NCBI GenBank assembly: GCA_965229335.1
Contig: OZ245874.1
Coordinates: forward strand, 1,550,001 to 1,614,000
Origin: JAFKFH01 sp017307375
GTDB lineage: Bacteria; Pseudomonadota; Alphaproteobacteria; Ferrovibrionales; Ferrovibrionaceae
Direction: 5' to 3'
DNA: 64,000 nucleotides
Below are positions 1 to 8,878 of this stretch, piece after piece (within the stretch, counting starts at the first letter, position 1; each line of letters starts with the position of its first letter). The position numbers were made by a program, and so were the translations under genes. The notes beneath the pieces were generated by a model that saw only the letters and a list, made by a program, of their open reading frames with translations, ran no database searches and was not told the DNA's origin.

Positions 1-1872
1 CTGGGCCAACCCGACCGCCTGGAAGACGAATTCCGGTCCGGCCGCGTCGCGCACGGCCTGCGAGACCAGGATCGTGGTGCCGAACTCCTTGTTGAGCCCT
101 TCCAGCCGCGCGGCGAGGTTCACGGTTTCGCCGAGGGCGGTGTAGTTCATCCGGTCGAGCGACCCGACATTGCCGACCACCGCCTCGCCGGCATGCAATC
201 CGATTCGGGTCGACATCAACGGCGCCCCTTCGGCGGCGAATCGGTCGTTCAGTGCGGCCGACCGTGCCTTGATGGCCAGGGCCGCGCGGCAGGCGCGCGA
301 GACATGGTCGGGCTGCGCGTCGGGCGCGTTCCAGAACGCCATCAGCGCATCGCCGATATACTTGTCGATGGTGCCGCCCTCGGCCACCACCGCGGCGCCA
401 AGCTCGGTGAAGTAGACCGAGGTCTGGCGCATCAGCGCCTCCGGCTCCAGCGCCTCGGCCAGCGGGGTGAAGTCGGCGATGTCGGAGAACATCACGGTCA
501 GTTCGCGCCGCTCGCCGCCCAGCGCCGGGGTCTCGCCCGAGGCGACGATGCGTTCGACCAGTTGCCCGGGCACATAGCGGCCGAAATCCCGCAGGGCGTC
601 CTTCATCCGCGTCATCGCCTCGGCCAGCCGCCAGACTTCCAGGATGATCGAGGTCTCGTCGATCCGGCCGTCGAGCTGGAAACGCCGGATCCGCTGGGCC
701 TCGTCGGCCAGCATGCGCAGCGGCCGGGCGATGCGACGGGCCGCGACCATGATCATCGGCACGGCCAGCAGCGCGAGGCCGAGCGAAAGCAGGATGCCCT
801 GTTCGCGAATCGCATCGGCCGTCGCGGTCAGTTCGTCCAGCGGCGTGATGATCGACAGGTATTCGTCGGGGCCGATATCGGCCGGCAACGGGAACAGGGC
901 GCCGATATAGCTGCGCCCGCGCGCCTCGAAGGCGATCTCGCCGCGCTTGGGGGCCCGCCGGTACTGCTCGTAGGCGGCGCTGAGCACCGGATCGGCGAGG
1001 TCCTGGACATGGGCGAGCTTGAGGCCGCCGGTCGCATCGTCGGCCCTGGGCATCGCGGCCGCGCCGCTGCCGGCATGGGCGATCAGCCCGCCTTCGGCAT
1101 TGAACAGCATCAGCCGGGTGCCGGGTGTGGTGCGCAGGTCGTCGAGCACGTTGGCGATGCCGACCAGGCCGATATCGGCGGCGACGACGCCGGCGGTCGG
1201 CCCCGGCAGGCGGCGGGCGAAGGTGATGCCGGCGACATTGTAGAGGTAGCGGTAGAGCGGCGTGCGGACGACCGTGTCGCTGTCCCGGGCCAATTGGTAC
1301 CAGGGCCGGGTGCGGGGGTCGAAATCCGGCTGCAGGTCGTCCGCCCGCGCCAGTTCGACCTGATCGTCGTCGAGATAGCGCATCGACATCCGGCGGGTTC
1401 CGTCGGGCAGGACGGCGATGACCTGGATTGCGTAGCGCGCGCCCGGCGGGGGGGTGAAGGTCTGCGGCAGGCTGTCGCCGTCCGGCCCCAGCCGCATCAC
1501 CCCGGCCGAGCCGCCGTCGGCATAGCCGACATAGAGCATCGAGATCCGCGGGGCGAGACGCAGCAGGGTCAGCATGTAGTCGAAGGGCAGCGCCTGCCCG
1601 TCGCCCATCGGCCGGCGCATTTCCGGCAGTCGCGCGGTGACGTCGACGATCGAGGCGATCGGCCGGTAGGCGTCGACCAGATCGCCGACGACCGAGCGCG
1701 CCGCGGCCGAGAAATCGCCGGAGGCATCGGCGAGCGCGATCCGTGTCGATTCGCGATGCTGGAAGATGATCAGCCCGCCCAGCAGCACGGCGAACAGGCC
1801 GAGGAACAGGGTCAGGATGCTGACATGCAGCGGCACGCGGAGGCGCGGCGGCTTGCGCGATTGACGGTTCAT
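1..1872 (-). CDS. Membrane class III adenylate cyclase with sensor domain (3' end outside window)
   Basis: The reverse strand is open from an ATG at 1872 to the window edge (624 codons, no stop), so the C-terminus is missing. An N-terminal membrane segment (about residues 18-40) is followed by a dCache-like extracellular region of about 300 residues, a second membrane segment, a HAMP-like linker and a class III cyclase domain. Visible catalytic features are FSDIADFT with the metal-binding Asp, KYIGDALMAFW with the purine-selecting Lys, and YTALGETVNLAARLE. The Lys/Thr pair favours ATP over GTP, so it probably makes cAMP in response to a periplasmic ligand. It is divergent from paaX with a 53-base gap. 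The ligand is unknown. Confidence 0.9.
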   Translation of the reverse strand, partial: MNRQSRKPPRLRVPLHVSILTLFLGLFAVLLGGLIIFQHRESTRIALADASGDFSAAARSVVGDLVDAYRPIASIVDVTARLPEMRRPMGDGQALPFDYMLTLLRLAPRISMLYVGYADGGSAGVMRLGPDGDSLPQTFTPPPGARYAIQVIAVLPDGTRRMSMRYLDDDQVELARADDLQPDFDPRTRPWYQLARDSDTVVRTPLYRYLYNVAGITFARRLPGPTAGVVAADIGLVGIANVLDDLRTTPGTRLMLFNAEGGLIAHAGSGAAAMPRADDATGGLKLAHVQDLADPVLSAAYEQYRRAPKRGEIAFEARGRSYIGALFPLPADIGPDEYLSIITPLDELTATADAIREQGILLSLGLALLAVPMIMVAARRIARPLRMLADEAQRIRRFQLDGRIDETSIILEVWRLAEAMTRMKDALRDFGRYVPGQLVERIVASGETPALGGERRELTVMFSDIADFTPLAEALEPEALMRQTSVYFTELGAAVVAEGGTIDKYIGDALMAFWNAPDAQPDHVSRACRAALAIKARSAALNDRFAAEGAPLMSTRIGLHAGEAVVGNVGSLDRMNYTALGETVNLAARLEGLNKEFGTTILVSQAVRDAAGPEFVFQAVGLAQ

Positions 1873-1925
1873 GGCCTCCGCCGGTAAGCAGGATGTATGC
1901 GGTACTCTAAGGGCCCGAAGCGGTA

Positions 1926-2873
1926 ATGGCTATGCCCGGCATTGCATCGGGCGCCGCGACGCAGGCGTTCGAAAGGCTGAGGGCCGAGTTTGCCGGTCGC
2001 CGGCCGCTGCGCGCCGGTTCGCTCATCGTGACGGTGTTCGGCGATGCCGCCGCCCCGCGCGGCGGCGGGCTGTTCCTGGCCGACCTGTTCGGGCTGCTCG
2101 AACGGCTCGGGGTCAACGACAGCCAGACCCGCACCGCGCTGTCGCGGCTGGTCGCCGACGGCTGGCTGGTGGCCGAGCGTATCGGGCGGCAAAGCTTCTA
2201 TCGTCTGTCCGATGCCGGGGCCCGCCGCTTCCAGGCGGCGGCACGGCGCATCTATCGTGACGGTGTCTCGGACTGGGACGGGGCCTGGGCGGTCGCCGTG
2301 CTGCCCGAGGTGGCGCGCGACCGGCGGGCCGAACTGGTGCGGCAGCTGCAATGGCTCGGCTTCGGCCAGCTCGCCCCGGCCGTGCTGGTCCATCCCGCGC
2401 CCGATACCGACTCGCTGGCCCAACTCGTCGCCGACTGGCCGGCCGGGGAACGCCCGGTCGTGGTGGCGGGCCCGAGCCAGTTCGATCCGTCACCCGAGGC
2501 GCTGCGTGGCCTGGTCGCGCGCTGCTGGGATTTCTCGGGGCTGGACCAGGCCTATCGCCGCTTCGGCGACGAGATCGCGGCGCTCGGCGCGGCACTGGCC
2601 GCCGGCGACACCCTCGCCCCGCCGGACTGCCTCGTCGCCCGGGTCATGCTGGTCCACGACTATCGCCGCGTCATCCTGCGCGATCCGTTGCTGCCGGCCG
2701 AGCTGATGCCGCCGGACTGGTCTGGCCGCGCGGCGCTGAAGGCGGCCGCCAGCCTCTATCGTGCGATCGCCTTCGCGGCGGAGGGCTGGATTTCCGCTCA
2801 CTGGCAAGGCCGCGACGGCGGCCCGCTGCCGGACGCCGCGTCAGACTTCCGCCGCCGCTTTGGCGGCCTGTGA
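1926..2873 (+). CDS. paaX: PaaX-family transcriptional repressor of phenylacetate catabolism
   Basis: A 315-residue protein of normal PaaX length. The N-terminal winged-helix part includes RAGSLIVTVFGD and GVNDSQTRTALSRLVADGWL (about residues 25-80), and the PaaX central and C-terminal domains follow. PaaX proteins bind phenylacetyl-CoA and release paa promoters. The gene sits next to paaK, paaI and paaG, which supports the role. Its 3' end overlaps the convergent tetR gene by 33 bases. ATG at 1926 is taken as the start, but the in-frame ATG at 1932 is equally possible. With the TetR protein this gives the region two phenylacetate-type regulators. Confidence 0.88.
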   Translation: MAMPGIASGAATQAFERLRAEFAGRRPLRAGSLIVTVFGDAAAPRGGGLFLADLFGLLERLGVNDSQTRTALSRLVADGWLVAERIGRQSFYRLSDAGARRFQAAARRIYRDGVSDWDGAWAVAVLPEVARDRRAELVRQLQWLGFGQLAPAVLVHPAPDTDSLAQLVADWPAGERPVVVAGPSQFDPSPEALRGLVARCWDFSGLDQAYRRFGDEIAALGAALAAGDTLAPPDCLVARVMLVHDYRRVILRDPLLPAELMPPDWSGRAALKAAASLYRAIAFAAEGWISAHWQGRDGGPLPDAASDFRRRFGGL

Positions 2874-3470
2874 CAGCGCCCCCGGCATTCCGTCGAGGAA
2901 CAGCGCGCAGGCGAAATCGGCATAGGCTTCGCGGCTGAGCCAGCCGTCGCGGCGGAACCAGGTATAGTGCCAGTTCAGCATGCCCAGCAGCGACATCGTC
3001 GCCGGCGTGCGCCAGCGCGCATGGTCCGCCATCTCGGGCAGCGCCGCCGCGATCGCCTCGGCGAAGCGGGCGACGATCGCGCGTTCCATCGTCCTGATTT
3101 GCTGCTGCTGCTCGGGTGCCAGCCGGGTGATCTCGTTCAGCAGCACGCGATGCTCGTTGTCGGCCTGGTCGTAGGCGCCGATCAGCGCGCGCACCATATG
3201 CTTCAGCCGCGACCGCGGCCCGGCCCCTGTCTCACGGGCCGCGGCCTCGACCGTTTCCAGCAACAGCCGGATATGGCCGTCGAGGATGTCGAAGAGGATC
3301 GCCTCCTTGCTCTGGTAATAGTGGTAGAGCGATGCCTTCGACGTCTCGCAGGCGGCGGCAAGCCGGCTCAGCGAGGCGGCGGCGAAGCCTTCGGTGGCAA
3401 ACAGCCCGGCCGCCTGCTCGAGGATCGCCAGCCGCTTGTCGTCATAATCCTTGGCGCGCAGGCGGGCCAT
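2841..3470 (-). CDS. TetR-family regulator, last gene of the paa operon
   Basis: A 209-residue protein with an N-terminal TetR helix-turn-helix (AAGLFATEGFAAASLSRLAA then SKASLYHYYQSKEAILFDI, about residues 20-65) and a helical ligand-binding domain ending DGMPGALSQAA. It starts 9 bases after paaK and is therefore probably co-transcribed with paaG-paaI-paaK. TetR regulators in paa clusters are often called PaaR and respond to phenylacetyl-CoA. That is inferred here from position only. The 3' end overlaps paaX on the other strand, so the two regulator transcripts are antisense to each other over 33 bases. The imperfect palindrome upstream of paaG is a candidate target. Confidence 0.85.
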   Translation of the reverse strand: MARLRAKDYDDKRLAILEQAAGLFATEGFAAASLSRLAAACETSKASLYHYYQSKEAILFDILDGHIRLLLETVEAAARETGAGPRSRLKHMVRALIGAYDQADNEHRVLLNEITRLAPEQQQQIRTMERAIVARFAEAIAAALPEMADHARWRTPATMSLLGMLNWHYTWFRRDGWLSREAYADFACALFLDGMPGALSQAAKAAAEV

Positions 3471-3479
3471 CGGCCGGCA

Positions 3480-4793
3480 TCACTCCTTTGGCCGTTTGTC
3501 GATCACGCGGCGGGCCTTGCCCATCGAGCGCTCGACGCCGCCCGGCGCCAGCACGCGGATCGCGGCCGAGACGCCGATCAGTTCCTTGACGCGGGCGCCG
3601 AGCACCTGGCCCTGGGCGTGGCGCGCCTCGTCGGCGGCGTGGGTTTCGCGGGCCTCGACGACCACGGTCATCGCATCGAGGCGGTCTTCGCGCGTCAGCT
3701 CGACGTGGAAATGGGCCGACAGGCCGTCGCAGGCCAGGATCAGTTCCTCGATCTGGGTCGGGAAGACGTTGACGCCGCGCACGATCATCATGTCGTCGGA
3801 CCGGCCGGTGATCTTCTCCATCCGCCGCATCGTCCGCGCCGTGCCCGGCAGCAGCCGCGTCAGGTCGCGGGTGCGATAGCGGATGATCGGCAGGGCCTCC
3901 TTGGTCAGCGAGGTGAAGACCAGCTCGCCCTTCTCGCCGTCGGGCAGCACCGCCGCCGTCTCGGGATGGATCACTTCGGGATAGAAATGGTCTTCCCAGA
4001 CATGCAGGCCGTCCTTGGTCTCGACGCATTCGTTGGCGACGCCCGGCCCCATCACCTCGGACAGGCCGTAGATGTCGACCGCATGCATGCCGAAGCTCTG
4101 CTCGATCTCGGCCCGCATGCTCTGGGTCCAGGGTTCGGCGCCGAAGATGCCGACCTTCAGGGCGGTCGCGCGCGGGTCGACGCCCTGGCGGCGGAACTCG
4201 TCGAGGATCGCCAGCATGTAGGAAGGCGTGACCATGATCGCATCGGGTTCGAAATCGACCAGCAGCTGCACCTGCTTCTCGGTCTGGCCGCCCGACATCG
4301 GGATCACCGTGCAGCCCAGCGCCTCGACGCCGTAATGGGCGCCGAGCCCGCCGGTGAACAGGCCGTAGCCATAGGCGACATGGACGCGCTGGCCCGGCCG
4401 CACGCCCGAGGCGCGGATCGAGCGGGCCATCACCTGCGCCCAGGTCCTGATGTCGTTCTCGGTATAGCCGACCACGGTCGGCTTGCCGGTCGTGCCGGAG
4501 GAGGCATGGATGCGCCTGATCTGGTCCCGCGGTACCGCGAACATGCCGTAGGGATAGGCCGAGCGCAGGTCGGCCTTGGTGGTGAAGGGAAAGCGCTGCA
4601 GATCCTCCAGCCGCCGGCAATCGTCGGGATGGACGCCGGCGGCGTCGAACTTGGCACGATAGAGCGGGACGTTGTCGTAGGCGTGGCGCAGCGTCCATTG
4701 CAGGCGCGCCAGCTGCAGGCCGGCGATCTCGTCGCGCGAGGCGATCTCGATCGGATCGAGGCTGGCGCGGTCGGGCGTCAGGTCGGGCAGCAT
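3480..4793 (-). CDS. paaK: Phenylacetate-CoA ligase
   Basis: Activates phenylacetate to phenylacetyl-CoA using ATP and CoA, the entry step of the aerobic paa pathway in the cytoplasm. The 437-residue length equals that of the E. coli enzyme. The AMP-binding loop SSGTTGKP lies at about residues 98-105. Other family blocks visible are YGLSEVMGPGVA, YRTRDLTRLLPG and the C-terminal Lys region KARRVIDKRPKE. The start is the ATG at 4793 (MLPDLTPDRASLD), preceded on the coding strand by GGGAGGAACCG; a longer upstream frame has no family similarity. It lies between paaI (26-base gap) and tetR (9-base gap) on one transcript. Confidence 0.95.
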   Translation of the reverse strand: MLPDLTPDRASLDPIEIASRDEIAGLQLARLQWTLRHAYDNVPLYRAKFDAAGVHPDDCRRLEDLQRFPFTTKADLRSAYPYGMFAVPRDQIRRIHASSGTTGKPTVVGYTENDIRTWAQVMARSIRASGVRPGQRVHVAYGYGLFTGGLGAHYGVEALGCTVIPMSGGQTEKQVQLLVDFEPDAIMVTPSYMLAILDEFRRQGVDPRATALKVGIFGAEPWTQSMRAEIEQSFGMHAVDIYGLSEVMGPGVANECVETKDGLHVWEDHFYPEVIHPETAAVLPDGEKGELVFTSLTKEALPIIRYRTRDLTRLLPGTARTMRRMEKITGRSDDMMIVRGVNVFPTQIEELILACDGLSAHFHVELTREDRLDAMTVVVEARETHAADEARHAQGQVLGARVKELIGVSAAIRVLAPGGVERSMGKARRVIDKRPKE

Positions 4794-4819
4794 CGGTTCC
4801 TCCCAGTGACTTTCTTGTT

Positions 4820-5248
4820 CTAGCCGCGCACGGTTCCCTTGATGGTGCGCGAATGGCCGCGGAATTCGGCGATCACCTGGCCGTCCTGGTCGGTGACGGT
4901 GATGTCGTAGATGCCGCCGCGCCCCTGCCGGCCGCGTTCCTGGCCGGTCGCCGTCAGCCGGTCGCCCAGCTTGGCCGGGTTGACGAAGGTGACGGCGCAA
5001 TGCTGCGCCACTGCCCGCTGGTCATAGGAATTGCAGGCGAAGGCGAAGGTCGAATCGGCCAGGGTGAAGATCAGCCCGCCATGGGCGATGGCATGGCCGT
5101 TGACCATGTCGGGTCGAACCGTCATCGACAGCACGGCGCGGCCGGCGCCGATCTCCTCGATCTTCATGCCCAGGCCCTGCGAGGCGTGGTCGTTCTTCCA
5201 CATCGCCTCGGCGCATTCCCGGGCAAGCCGGTCGGCGTCGGTCGTCAT
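4820..5248 (-). CDS. paaI: PaaI-type hydroxyphenylacetyl-CoA thioesterase (hotdog fold)
   Basis: A 142-residue hotdog-fold thioesterase. The PaaI signature NGHAIAHGGLIFTLADSTFA (about residues 50-70) carries the HGG turn and the catalytic Asp of LAD. PaaI hydrolyses dead-end ring-hydroxylated phenylacetyl-CoA thioesters and so frees trapped CoA during phenylacetate degradation. It starts 2 bases after the paaG stop and precedes paaK, so it belongs to the same operon. Length and motif match the family. Confidence 0.92.
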   Translation of the reverse strand: MTTDADRLARECAEAMWKNDHASQGLGMKIEEIGAGRAVLSMTVRPDMVNGHAIAHGGLIFTLADSTFAFACNSYDQRAVAQHCAVTFVNPAKLGDRLTATGQERGRQGRGGIYDITVTDQDGQVIAEFRGHSRTIKGTVRG

Positions 5249-5250
5249 GG

Positions 5251-6039
5251 TCAGCGCCCGGTGAAGCGGGCGGGCCGCTTCTCGAGGAAGGCGGCGACAC
5301 CCTCGCGATAGTCGTCGCTGCGCCCGGCCTGGGCCTGCAGGTCGCGCTCGCGGTCGAGCTGGGTGTCGAGGTCGCTGGCGGCTGCCTCGTGGATCGCGTG
5401 CTTGGTCAGGCCCAGCCCGAAGGTCGGCTGGGTCGCCAGCCGCGCGGCCAGCGCACGCGCCTCGATCATCAGCTTGTCGTCGTCCACAGCCTTCCAGATC
5501 AGCCCCCAGGCCTCGGCCTGCTCGGCCCCGAGCGGTTCGCCCAGCAGCGCCAGGCCTTTGGCGCGCTGCTCGCCGACCAGGCGCAGCAGGGTCCAGGTGC
5601 CGCCGGAATCGGGCACCAGCCCGATCTTGGCGAAGGCCTGGATGAAGCGGGCCGAGCGGGCGGCCAGCACCAGGTCGCAGGCGAGCGCGATATTGGCCCC
5701 GGCCCCGGCCGCGACGCCGTTGACCGCGGCGATCACCGGCTTGCGCAGATTGCGGATGCGACGGACCAGCGGATTGTAGAGCCGGTCGATGGTATCGCCG
5801 AGATCGGGGGCCTTGCCCGGTTCCGACTTGCGGTCGGCGAGGTCCTGGCCGGCGCAGAACCCTTTGCCGGCACCGGTCAGCAGCACGGCGCGGATCGTGT
5901 CGTCGGCCGCGATGGCGTCGAGCGCCGCGGCCAGTTCGCCATGCATCGTTTCGGTAAAGGAATTCAGCTTGTCGGGGCGGTTCAGCGTGATCAGCGCATA
6001 GCCGTCCACGCGTTCGACCGCGATCGTCGACCCATCCAT
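5251..6039 (-). CDS. paaG: Enoyl-CoA hydratase/isomerase of the phenylacetate pathway
   Basis: Crotonase-fold enzyme of 262 residues. In the paa pathway PaaG isomerises the ring 1,2-epoxide of phenylacetyl-CoA to oxepin-CoA. Visible features are the oxyanion-hole segment GKGFCAGQDL, the stretch AVNGVAAGAGANIALACDLV, and GLVPDSGGTW, which holds the Asp typical of PaaG. The ATG at 6039 (MDGSTIAVERVDG) is chosen because GGGAGAG lies just upstream. The longer reading from 6066 runs into the palindromic operator. It is the first gene of paaG-paaI-paaK-tetR. A generic enoyl-CoA hydratase is the alternative, but context strongly favours PaaG. Confidence 0.9.
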   Translation of the reverse strand: MDGSTIAVERVDGYALITLNRPDKLNSFTETMHGELAAALDAIAADDTIRAVLLTGAGKGFCAGQDLADRKSEPGKAPDLGDTIDRLYNPLVRRIRNLRKPVIAAVNGVAAGAGANIALACDLVLAARSARFIQAFAKIGLVPDSGGTWTLLRLVGEQRAKGLALLGEPLGAEQAEAWGLIWKAVDDDKLMIEARALAARLATQPTFGLGLTKHAIHEAAASDLDTQLDRERDLQAQAGRSDDYREGVAAFLEKRPARFTGR

Positions 6040-6064
6040 CGTTTCTCTCCCAATCGCCGGCATC

Positions 6065-6090
6065 ATTGACCGGCCGACCGGTCGATCAAT
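6065..6090. promoter_or_regulatory. Imperfect palindrome upstream of paaG, probable PaaX or TetR operator
   Basis: A 26-base inverted repeat in which 10 of 13 pairs match. The outer arms are ATTGA and TCAAT and the core is CCGACCGG. It lies 26 bases upstream of the chosen paaG start, where a repressor would block the operon promoter. The CCGACCGGTCG core resembles sites used by TetR-type regulators of acyl-CoA catabolism. Which of the two local regulators binds is not decidable from the sequence. Confidence 0.55.
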
Positions 6091-6138
6091 AACCTGAAAA
6101 AGCGGCCGCGGTCAATGACGACGCGGCCGCCCGCCGGT

Positions 6139-6717
6139 TCAGGCGATCAGGAAATAGGCGCCGCCCAGCGCGACCAGCCCGCCCAAGGCGCGGACCAGCA
6201 GGGCGCCGCGCGCCTTCAGCAACAGGCCCGCGGCGAGGCCGACCCCGTGCAGCAGGGCGGTGGCAACCACGAACCCGGCGGCATAGGCCACCGGGGTCGC
6301 CGCTTCCGGCAGTTCGGCGCCATGGGCATGGCCATGCGCCAGGGCGAAGAAGGCGGTGATCGCCATGGCCAGCGGCGTCGCCGGCTTCCAGGCCAGCGCG
6401 ACGACGATGCCGAACAGCAGGAGCGAGACGCCGATCAGGGTCTCGACCTGGGGCAGCGCGATCCCGGCCATGCCCAGCGCCGCGCCGCCGACCATGAAGC
6501 CGATGAACGACAGCGGCAGGGCCCACAGCGCGCGGCCGCCGATCTGGGCGGCCCACAGGCCGACGCCGACCATGGCCAGCAGGTGGTCGGCGCCCAGCAT
6601 CGGGTGCAGGAAACCGTCATGGACATGGTCGAGCATGCCGGTGCCGGTATGGGCGAGGGCGGGACCGGCCGCGAGCAGGACGAGCGTCGCCGGCAGGAGA
6701 GGACGTAACAGCTTCAT
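6139..6717 (-). CDS. HupE/UreJ family membrane protein (putative nickel uptake)
   Basis: A protein of about 192 residues with a signal peptide ending near PALAHTG. Next comes the family block HPMLGADHLLAMVGVGLWAA, with the conserved HP and DH residues, then about five hydrophobic helices. A second histidine motif is FFALAHGHAHGAELP. HupE/UreJ proteins are secondary permeases linked to nickel or cobalt uptake for hydrogenase or urease, neither of which is visible here. ATG 6717 is preferred over ATG 6720 because an AAGGA lies at better spacing. The gene stands alone between paaG and the ABC importer. Confidence 0.85.
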   Translation of the reverse strand: MKLLRPLLPATLVLLAAGPALAHTGTGMLDHVHDGFLHPMLGADHLLAMVGVGLWAAQIGGRALWALPLSFIGFMVGGAALGMAGIALPQVETLIGVSLLLFGIVVALAWKPATPLAMAITAFFALAHGHAHGAELPEAATPVAYAAGFVVATALLHGVGLAAGLLLKARGALLVRALGGLVALGGAYFLIA

Positions 6718-6795
6718 CATCGATTCCTTGTGTATCCCCTGGGGCGATCGATGTTTTTTGTCGGACACGACTATAGGCCGAGGCCGCCGGGCTTC

Positions 6796-7770
6796 TCAAC
6801 GGTCCTTGACGAACGGCAGGCCGATTGCCTTCGGCGCCGCCGACTTGCCGACGAAGCCGGCCAGCAGCACGACGGTCAGCACATAGGGCAGGGCCTGGAT
6901 CGCCTGGACCGGCACCACGCCGATCCCGGGCAGCACGGTGCCCTGCAGCCGCACCTGCACGGCGTCGGCGAAGGCAAACAACAGGCAGGCCAGCATCGTG
7001 GGTACCGGACGCCACTTGCCGAAGATCAGGGCGGCGAGCGCCAGGAACCCCTTGCCGGCGGTCATGTCGCGCACGAAGGCGGCGCCGTGCGCCGTCGACA
7101 TGTAGGCGCCGGCAATGCCGCACAGCACCCCCGCGATGATCAGCGCGCGGAAGCGCATGCCGGCCACCGAGATGCCGGCGGTATCGACGGCATGCGGGTT
7201 TTCGCCGACCGCGCGCAGGCGCAGGCCGAAGCGGGTGCGGTAGAGGATCCAGGCGGCCAGCGGCACGGCCAGCAGCGCGACATAGACCAGCACGGTCTGG
7301 TCCGACAGCACCCGGGCATAGAGCGGGCCGAACAGCGGCACGTCGCGGGCGACGTCGCTGAACGGCAGGATGATCGGCGCGAAGCGCTGCGCCCCGGACA
7401 GGATCGGCGTCTGCCCGCCCTGCTGGAACCAGGCCAGGGCGAGCGTCGGAGCAAGGCCCGCCACCATGATGTTGATCGCCATGCCGGAGACCACCTGGTC
7501 GCCGTTATGGGTGATGCAGGCATAGCCATGGACGAGCGACAGCAGCACGGCGACCAGGATGCCGGCGCCGAGACCGATCACGGCCGAGCCCGACAGCGCC
7601 GCGACCGCGGCGGCGGCGAAGGCGGCGCCGAGCATCTTGCCCTCGAGCGCGATGTTGGCGATGCCCGCCCGCTCGGAAAACAGGCCGCCGAGGGCTGCGA
7701 GGATCATCGGCGTCGCCACCCGCAGGGTCGAGGCGGCCAGCGAGGCGACGGTGATCATGATCTCGTCCAT
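6796..7770 (-). CDS. BMP-type (nucleoside-like) ABC transporter permease, second subunit
   Basis: A 324-residue inner-membrane permease of the BPD_transp_2 family. It has about eight hydrophobic helices and the family hallmark FSERAGIANIALEGKMLGAA near residue 30. A second block is VGENPHAVDTAGISVAGMRFRA, the coupling region that contacts the ATPase. It is the last gene of a four-gene importer, 4 bases after the first permease. Family members pair with BmpA/PnrA binding proteins and import nucleosides or related ring compounds. The substrate here is not proven. Confidence 0.92.
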   Translation of the reverse strand: MDEIMITVASLAASTLRVATPMILAALGGLFSERAGIANIALEGKMLGAAFAAAAVAALSGSAVIGLGAGILVAVLLSLVHGYACITHNGDQVVSGMAINIMVAGLAPTLALAWFQQGGQTPILSGAQRFAPIILPFSDVARDVPLFGPLYARVLSDQTVLVYVALLAVPLAAWILYRTRFGLRLRAVGENPHAVDTAGISVAGMRFRALIIAGVLCGIAGAYMSTAHGAAFVRDMTAGKGFLALAALIFGKWRPVPTMLACLLFAFADAVQVRLQGTVLPGIGVVPVQAIQALPYVLTVVLLAGFVGKSAAPKAIGLPFVKDR

Positions 7771-7774
7771 CGCC

Positions 7775-8878
7775 TCACCCCTGCGCGCGGTTGAACCAGG
7801 CGGCGAGCCGCCCGCGGAATTGCTGTTCCAGGGCGCCGCAGAACAGGATCACCAGGCCCTGGATGACGACGACCAGTTCGCGCTTCACGTTCGGCATCTC
7901 GAACGACAGCTCGGAGCCGCCCTGGTAGAGCGCGCCGAAGAGGATGGCCGCCAGCACGATGCCGAGCGGCCGGTTGCGGCCGATCAGCGCCACGGCGATG
8001 CCGACGAAGCCGTAGCCGCCGGTGAAGTTGAGCAGGATGCGGTGCTGCACGCCCATCAGTTCGTTGACCGCGACCAGCCCGGCGAAGCCGCCTGACAGCA
8101 GCATCGCCAGCACGATCATGCGCCTGGGCGAAATCCCGGCATAACGCGCCGCCGTCTCGTTGTGGCCGACGACCCGCAGCGAGTAGCCCCAGCGCGTGCG
8201 CCACAGGAACAGGTGGAAAGCGATGCAGGCGGCGATCGCCAGCACGAAGGCGAGGTTGAGCGGCGAGGGCGGCATCTTGATGCCGATCCATCCCAGCACC
8301 TCGTGGACCTGCGGGATCCAGCCCGAGGTCGCGAATTCGCGCGATTCCGGCGATTGCTGGCCCGGCTTGATCAGCACGTTGACCAGCAGATAGGTCATCA
8401 GCGCCGCGGCGATGAAATTGAACATGATCGTCGTGATGACGATATGGCTGTCGCGATGGGCCTGCAGCCAGCCGGGAATCGCGGCCCAGCCGGCGCCGAA
8501 GGCGGCGGCCGCGAGAATGGCCAGCGGGATGATCACCGGCGCCGGCAGATGCGGGCCGAGATAAAGGCAGACCAGCCCCGCGCCGAGCCCGCCGAGATAG
8601 GCCTGGCCCTCGCCGCCGATATTGAACAGCCCGGCGTGGAAGGCGACGGCCACGGCGAGCCCGGTGAAGATGAAGTTGGTGGCGTAATAGAGCGTCCAGC
8701 CGATCAGGTCGGGATAGCCGAAGGCGCCTTGCACCAGCAGCATCATCGCCTTGAACGGATTTTCCCCGACCGCGACGACGACGAGGCCGGAGCAGACGAA
8801 GGCCGCCGCGAGGTTGAGCAGCGGGATCAGGCCGATATCGACCCAGCGCGGCAGGCCGCCGCCGCCCGAGGCTTGCAT
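7775..8878 (-). CDS. BMP-type (nucleoside-like) ABC transporter permease, first subunit
   Basis: A 367-residue permease from the ATG at 8878 (MQASGGGGLPRWVDIG). That ATG overlaps the ATPase stop as ATGA, which fixes the start; the longer frame is arginine-rich and not membrane-like. It has about ten hydrophobic segments, the family block FHAGLFNIGGEGQAYLGGLG near residue 90, and the coupling segment VGHNETAARYAGISPRRM. It pairs with the second permease to form the membrane channel of a nucleoside-type importer. Confidence 0.92.
   Translation of the reverse strand: MQASGGGGLPRWVDIGLIPLLNLAAAFVCSGLVVVAVGENPFKAMMLLVQGAFGYPDLIGWTLYYATNFIFTGLAVAVAFHAGLFNIGGEGQAYLGGLGAGLVCLYLGPHLPAPVIIPLAILAAAAFGAGWAAIPGWLQAHRDSHIVITTIMFNFIAAALMTYLLVNVLIKPGQQSPESREFATSGWIPQVHEVLGWIGIKMPPSPLNLAFVLAIAACIAFHLFLWRTRWGYSLRVVGHNETAARYAGISPRRMIVLAMLLSGGFAGLVAVNELMGVQHRILLNFTGGYGFVGIAVALIGRNRPLGIVLAAILFGALYQGGSELSFEMPNVKRELVVVIQGLVILFCGALEQQFRGRLAAWFNRAQG

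Noticed and set aside
193..1887. Long plus-strand open frame of 564 codons opposite the cyclase
   Set aside because: It reads as low-complexity Arg/Gly/His protein and is antisense to a cyclase with clear motifs, so it is a shadow of the GC-rich coding strand.
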